From Caldilinea sp. (GTDB lineage: Bacteria; Chloroflexota; Anaerolineae; Caldilineales; Caldilineaceae), in the NCBI GenBank assembly GCA_026389955.1, contig JAPLGY010000404.1:1-8107 (forward strand): a stretch of 8,107 bases of DNA, read 5' to 3'. The notes under the pieces are model-generated. The model saw nothing but the letters and a program-made list of their open reading frames with translations. It was not told the DNA's origin and did no database searches. Shown in pieces: positions 6,215 through 8,107 of the stretch (position 1 is its first letter; each line of letters begins with the position of its first letter). A program made the position numbers and the translations under genes.

Positions 6215-7434
6215 GGTTTGTTTTCACTCCCTGCCAAGGCCGGGTCATGGAAGCCGGTGGCCACTTCGACCAGACGCTCCGCTTCCAGCACAGGTGCCCG
6301 CCCGTCTGCGTTGTGGCAGCCTTGGCACGCGAACGCCACAGCAATGTACGGCTCGGCTGCAGTGCCGTCCCGGTTGAACTGTGAACGGGCAGCAGGGTTG
6401 ACAGCGAACAGGTGTGAGCGCAGGTCGCCGCTGAAGCGTTCTGGGTTGGCGACCGCACTCCGGGTAATCCTGGGCATATGGCAGTCGACACAGCTGGCAT
6501 GGCGGCGGTCTGTGATCTTTTGTACCTCTTCTTGCTCGAAATGGCACCTCTCACAGGTGGAGCGTTCTGGCTCTCCCCGCCCGTACTTGACGGTCTCGTG
6601 CGGATTGTGGCAATCCACGCACGTCATCACCCGTTTCTTGGACGAAAAGAGTTCGCTGTACTGTTGGTTGTGGTCGATAAAACCATCGTGTGCTTCGATC
6701 GTCGTGGCTGTGGTGCGCGAGTGGCAGGCACCGCACTGTTCGCTGTCACGGACGATCTGCAAGGAGATCTGGTAGGGGTTGTTGACGTGTTGGCTGCCTG
6801 GCCCATGACAATTTTCGCAGCCGACGCCCTCCTCGGCCCAGGTGCCTGCTACGCCGGGCAGCCCCTCCTGGTGTCCTTCAGCGACATAGCCTGTGGTATG
6901 GCAGCGTGCACAGTCGAAGGAGAGCGCCTGATCGCCGGCGTGGTAGGCGACCCAGCCAGCTTCAGTATCCAGCGAACGATTTTTCAGATTGTACTGGGTA
7001 GTGGCATCGGCGTCGCCGGTCAGCAGGTAGCCCTGTTTGTCGACAAACCGTGCCATCCATCCATACCCGCCGATCACATACTGGATATCGTCCCAGGTAT
7101 AGCCTGGCGGTGGGGCGGGGAGCTCTGATTCAGGGAACGCTGGAGCGCTGCCGTCGACGATCTTGGAGAGTGCCCAGGCATGGCCTGTGCCCCGGTAGGT
7201 GTCGTGCAGCTCGGCGTGGCATTCCTGGCAGGCACTGCTGCCCACATAGGCGGGTGCACTGTAGTCCAGCCCTGGCTCGCCGCGCGGGCCGGGCGGCCCC
7301 TGTGTGCCGGCCACCCCTTGTGGGCCTGCCGGGCCAGGTGGGCCTGCAGGACCCCGTTCGCCGGGCAGGCCCAGTTGGGCTGTCGGCGTCGGCGCGCAGC
7401 CTGCCAGCAACGTCAACGACAGAATGAAGGCCAT
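6211..7434 (-). CDS. Octahaem c-type cytochrome lipoprotein with collagen-like spacer
   Basis: A 407-residue protein with eight CxxCH motifs starting at 69, 175, 206, 234, 272, 294, 315 and 370. The [11 protein letters not shown] opening and the [11 protein letters not shown] block (206-216) recall the cytochrome c554-like multihaem family. The N-terminus is hydrophobic and ends in the lipobox LLAGC (Cys13), so the mature protein should be lipid-anchored. Residues 22-55 are a run of eleven Gly-X-Y triplets, which would act as a stalk between lipid and haem domain. The ATG at 7432-7434 was chosen because it leads straight into the lipobox and has GGAG nine bases upstream. The frame stays open to 7893, but that extension has no signal character. 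The predicted signal peptide is oddly short and lacks a basic residue; see the tandem duplication at 7431-7440. It overlaps the 15-haem gene by four bases. Role: probable surface electron carrier; catalytic activity unknown. Confidence 0.88.
   Translation of the reverse strand: MAFILSLTLLAGCAPTPTAQLGLPGERGPAGPPGPAGPQGVAGTQGPPGPRGEPGLDYSAPAYVGSSACQECHAELHDTYRGTGHAWALSKIVDGSAPAFPESELPAPPPGYTWDDIQYVIGGYGWMARFVDKQGYLLTGDADATTQYNLKNRSLDTEAGWVAYHAGDQALSFDCARCHTTGYVAEGHQEGLPGVAGTWAEEGVGCENCHGPGSQHVNNPYQISLQIVRDSEQCGACHSRTTATTIEAHDGFIDHNQQYSELFSSKKRVMTCVDCHNPHETVKYGRGEPERSTCERCHFEQEEVQKITDRRHASCVDCHMPRITRSAVANPERFSGDLRSHLFAVNPAARSQFNRDGTAAEPYIAVAFACQGCHNADGRAPVLEAERLVEVATGFHDPALAGSENKP
7273..7371 (-). 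repeat. Collagen-like Gly-X-Y repeat region
   Basis: Eleven consecutive in-frame Gly-X-Y triplets (residues 22-54 of the octahaem protein) with a twelfth glycine at 55. Many have proline at X or Y, as in [10 protein letters not shown]. This composition is known to favour a collagen triple helix, which would make the cytochrome a trimer; trimerisation here is inference. Confidence 0.85.
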
Positions 7435-7440
7435 GCCATG
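7431..7440 (-). repeat. Tandem 5-bp duplication that breaks the frame of the octahaem signal peptide
   Basis: The plus strand holds CCATG twice in tandem. On the minus strand an upstream ATG (7452-7454) begins a 13-codon frame, [13 protein letters not shown], stopping at 7413-7415. If one 5-base copy is removed, the same ATG reads [18 protein letters not shown] and continues into the cytochrome, giving a normal lipoprotein signal peptide with a basic residue. With both copies present, the cytochrome must start at the second-copy ATG (7432-7434), giving only twelve residues before the lipobox cysteine. This may be a real variant, a switch, or a sequencing/assembly error. Confidence 0.7.
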
Positions 7441-7516
7441 AGGCTCCGTTGCATTTTCCCCCCCCCTCGTTCTTTGGGCGCCAGCCCACTGGCCGGCAAG
7501 ACCCTTGCGGGCATTG
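7435..7516 (-). promoter_or_regulatory. Intergenic leader with a run of nine G upstream of the octahaem gene
   Basis: 82 bases separate the stop of the membrane-protein gene from the chosen octahaem start. On the minus strand they contain a five-pair stem-loop (7480-7493, GCCAG-TGGG-CTGGC), a run of nine G (7458-7466), AAAATG with an upstream start, and GGAG (7444-7447) serving the downstream start. The G-run sits where a Shine-Dalgarno sequence for the upstream ATG would be. No terminator is seen, so read-through from the preceding gene is likely. Confidence 0.55.
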
Positions 7517-8107
7517 TTAGCTGCGTTCGAGACGGCGCAGGAGGTCAAGCAGCCGCGCCTTGGTGGCGGCACGTTGGCGCAGCCACTCTCCCTCCGGCAA
7601 CTGCCCTTGGGCGTGTCGGTCGTCGAGCAGGGCCAGCTCTGTGAGCAGCCGCTCCCGTGCACTGCGCAGATCGGCCTGCACCGTTGTCCTGGCAAAAGCG
7701 CCACGTTGGATCGCGACGCCGGCGACCCCCAACACGGCGGCTGCCACCAGCCCCAGCATGGCCCAGGAGACCCACCCTTCCAGGGGAGGCCCCACCGGGG
7801 AGAGTTCGCTGTCGGCTGCCTGCGCGCCGGTAGAGTCGACAGCCCCAAGCTCCGGCAGCCCCTGCAGCTTGACCTCGACCGGCCCCGGCCCAAAATCCGA
7901 GAGATTCCAGAGCTGGTATTCAGCGCCCTGGATGTTCTGGACGCTGTCGAAGGTCATTGCCGGCGCATCCACCCGCAACCCGGCAAAGTTGGCGACCAGC
8001 AGGGAAAGCGAATCTACCGGGTAGAGCAACTCCTGCCGCAGATCCAGGGCCGATCCGTCGGCGGGCAAAACATACTGCACGACGATCTGCTGGGAGCTTT
8101 CGCCTGG
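7517..8107 (-). CDS. C-terminal part of a single-pass membrane protein with helical cytoplasmic tail (5' end outside window)
   Basis: The frame is open to the right edge, so only the last 196 residues are visible; an internal GTG at 8078-8080 is not a convincing start. Residues 1-90 look like a beta-rich extracytoplasmic domain (short hydrophobic strands, many Gly and Pro). A membrane helix lies at about 112-134, followed by a helical tail (146-194) rich in Leu, Arg and Glu: RERLLTELALLDDRHAQG, then EGEWLRQRAATKARLLDLL. This tail resembles the short helical-hairpin ends with an L-x-x-L-D-x-x-x-x-x-G pattern found on assorted bacterial membrane proteins, some of them near cytochrome c maturation genes. 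A role in cytochrome assembly is therefore possible but unproven. I do not recognise the family. It precedes the cytochrome genes on the same strand and is probably co-transcribed. Confidence 0.7.
   Translation of the reverse strand, partial: PGESSQQIVVQYVLPADGSALDLRQELLYPVDSLSLLVANFAGLRVDAPAMTFDSVQNIQGAEYQLWNLSDFGPGPVEVKLQGLPELGAVDSTGAQAADSELSPVGPPLEGWVSWAMLGLVAAAVLGVAGVAIQRGAFARTTVQADLRSARERLLTELALLDDRHAQGQLPEGEWLRQRAATKARLLDLLRRLERS

Noticed and set aside
4859..6775. Plus-strand open frame of 638 codons antisense to the 15-haem and octahaem genes
   Set aside because: Its repeated AVAVGA-like segments are the mirror image of the CTDCHG haem codons on the other strand, and it spans two real genes and their overlap.
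7435..7893. In-frame extension of the octahaem gene by 153 codons to an ATG at 7893
   Set aside because: The extension overlaps the membrane-protein gene in another frame, is Arg/Ser/Pro-rich without a signal peptide, and would bury the lipobox in mid-protein.
1..8107. tRNA, rRNA, CRISPR array, insertion sequence or integration site
   Set aside because: No cloverleaf, spaced direct repeats, transposase frame or terminal repeats were seen; the repeats found are the terminator, hairpins and protein-level duplications described.

Overview
This GC-rich window is almost entirely given over to one multihaem cytochrome gene cluster read on the minus strand. A convergent plus-strand gene lies at the left edge. 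The best guess for the source is an environmental bacterium with respiratory or extracellular electron transfer, possibly a Chloroflexota member of the Ardenticatenia/Anaerolineae type. That taxonomic guess is inference from protein style only; no marker gene is present.

Layout in the direction of minus-strand transcription (right to left): (1) 8107-7517, the C-terminal part of a single-pass membrane protein with a basic, helical cytoplasmic tail, running off the right edge; (2) 7434-6211, an eight-haem c-type cytochrome with a lipobox followed by a collagen-like Gly-X-Y stretch; (3) 6214-4574, a secreted 15-haem c-type cytochrome held by a C-terminal membrane helix; (4) 4581-3724, a cytochrome b of the formate dehydrogenase gamma/cytochrome b561 type; (5) after a perfect 20-bp inverted repeat and a leader of about 150 bases, 3515-1395, a secreted decahaem cytochrome made of two duplicated five-haem modules, each with two calcium-loop-like sequences. 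Genes 2, 3 and 4 overlap by 4 and 8 bases and are surely co-transcribed and translationally coupled. A strong bidirectional terminator (1329-1379) separates the cluster from the convergent plus-strand gene (1-1311), a probable HExxH zinc metalloprotease whose 5' end lies outside the window.

Proposed joint working (inference): the cytochrome b takes electrons from membrane quinol. The membrane-anchored 15-haem protein carries them out of the membrane. The lipid-anchored octahaem and the soluble decahaem proteins pass them to an acceptor at or outside the cell surface. Together the three proteins would carry 33 covalently bound haems, and the b subunit probably two more. No molybdopterin or other recognisable terminal reductase, and no outer-membrane porin, is in the window. 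The cluster therefore looks like a quinol-to-surface electron conduit, analogous in logic to the Geobacter Cbc complexes, rather than a classical reductase operon.

The most unusual local detail is at the start of the octahaem lipoprotein gene. A tandem 5-bp duplication puts a good upstream start (ATG preceded by a run of nine G) out of frame with the lipobox. Removing one copy restores an ideal lipoprotein signal peptide.
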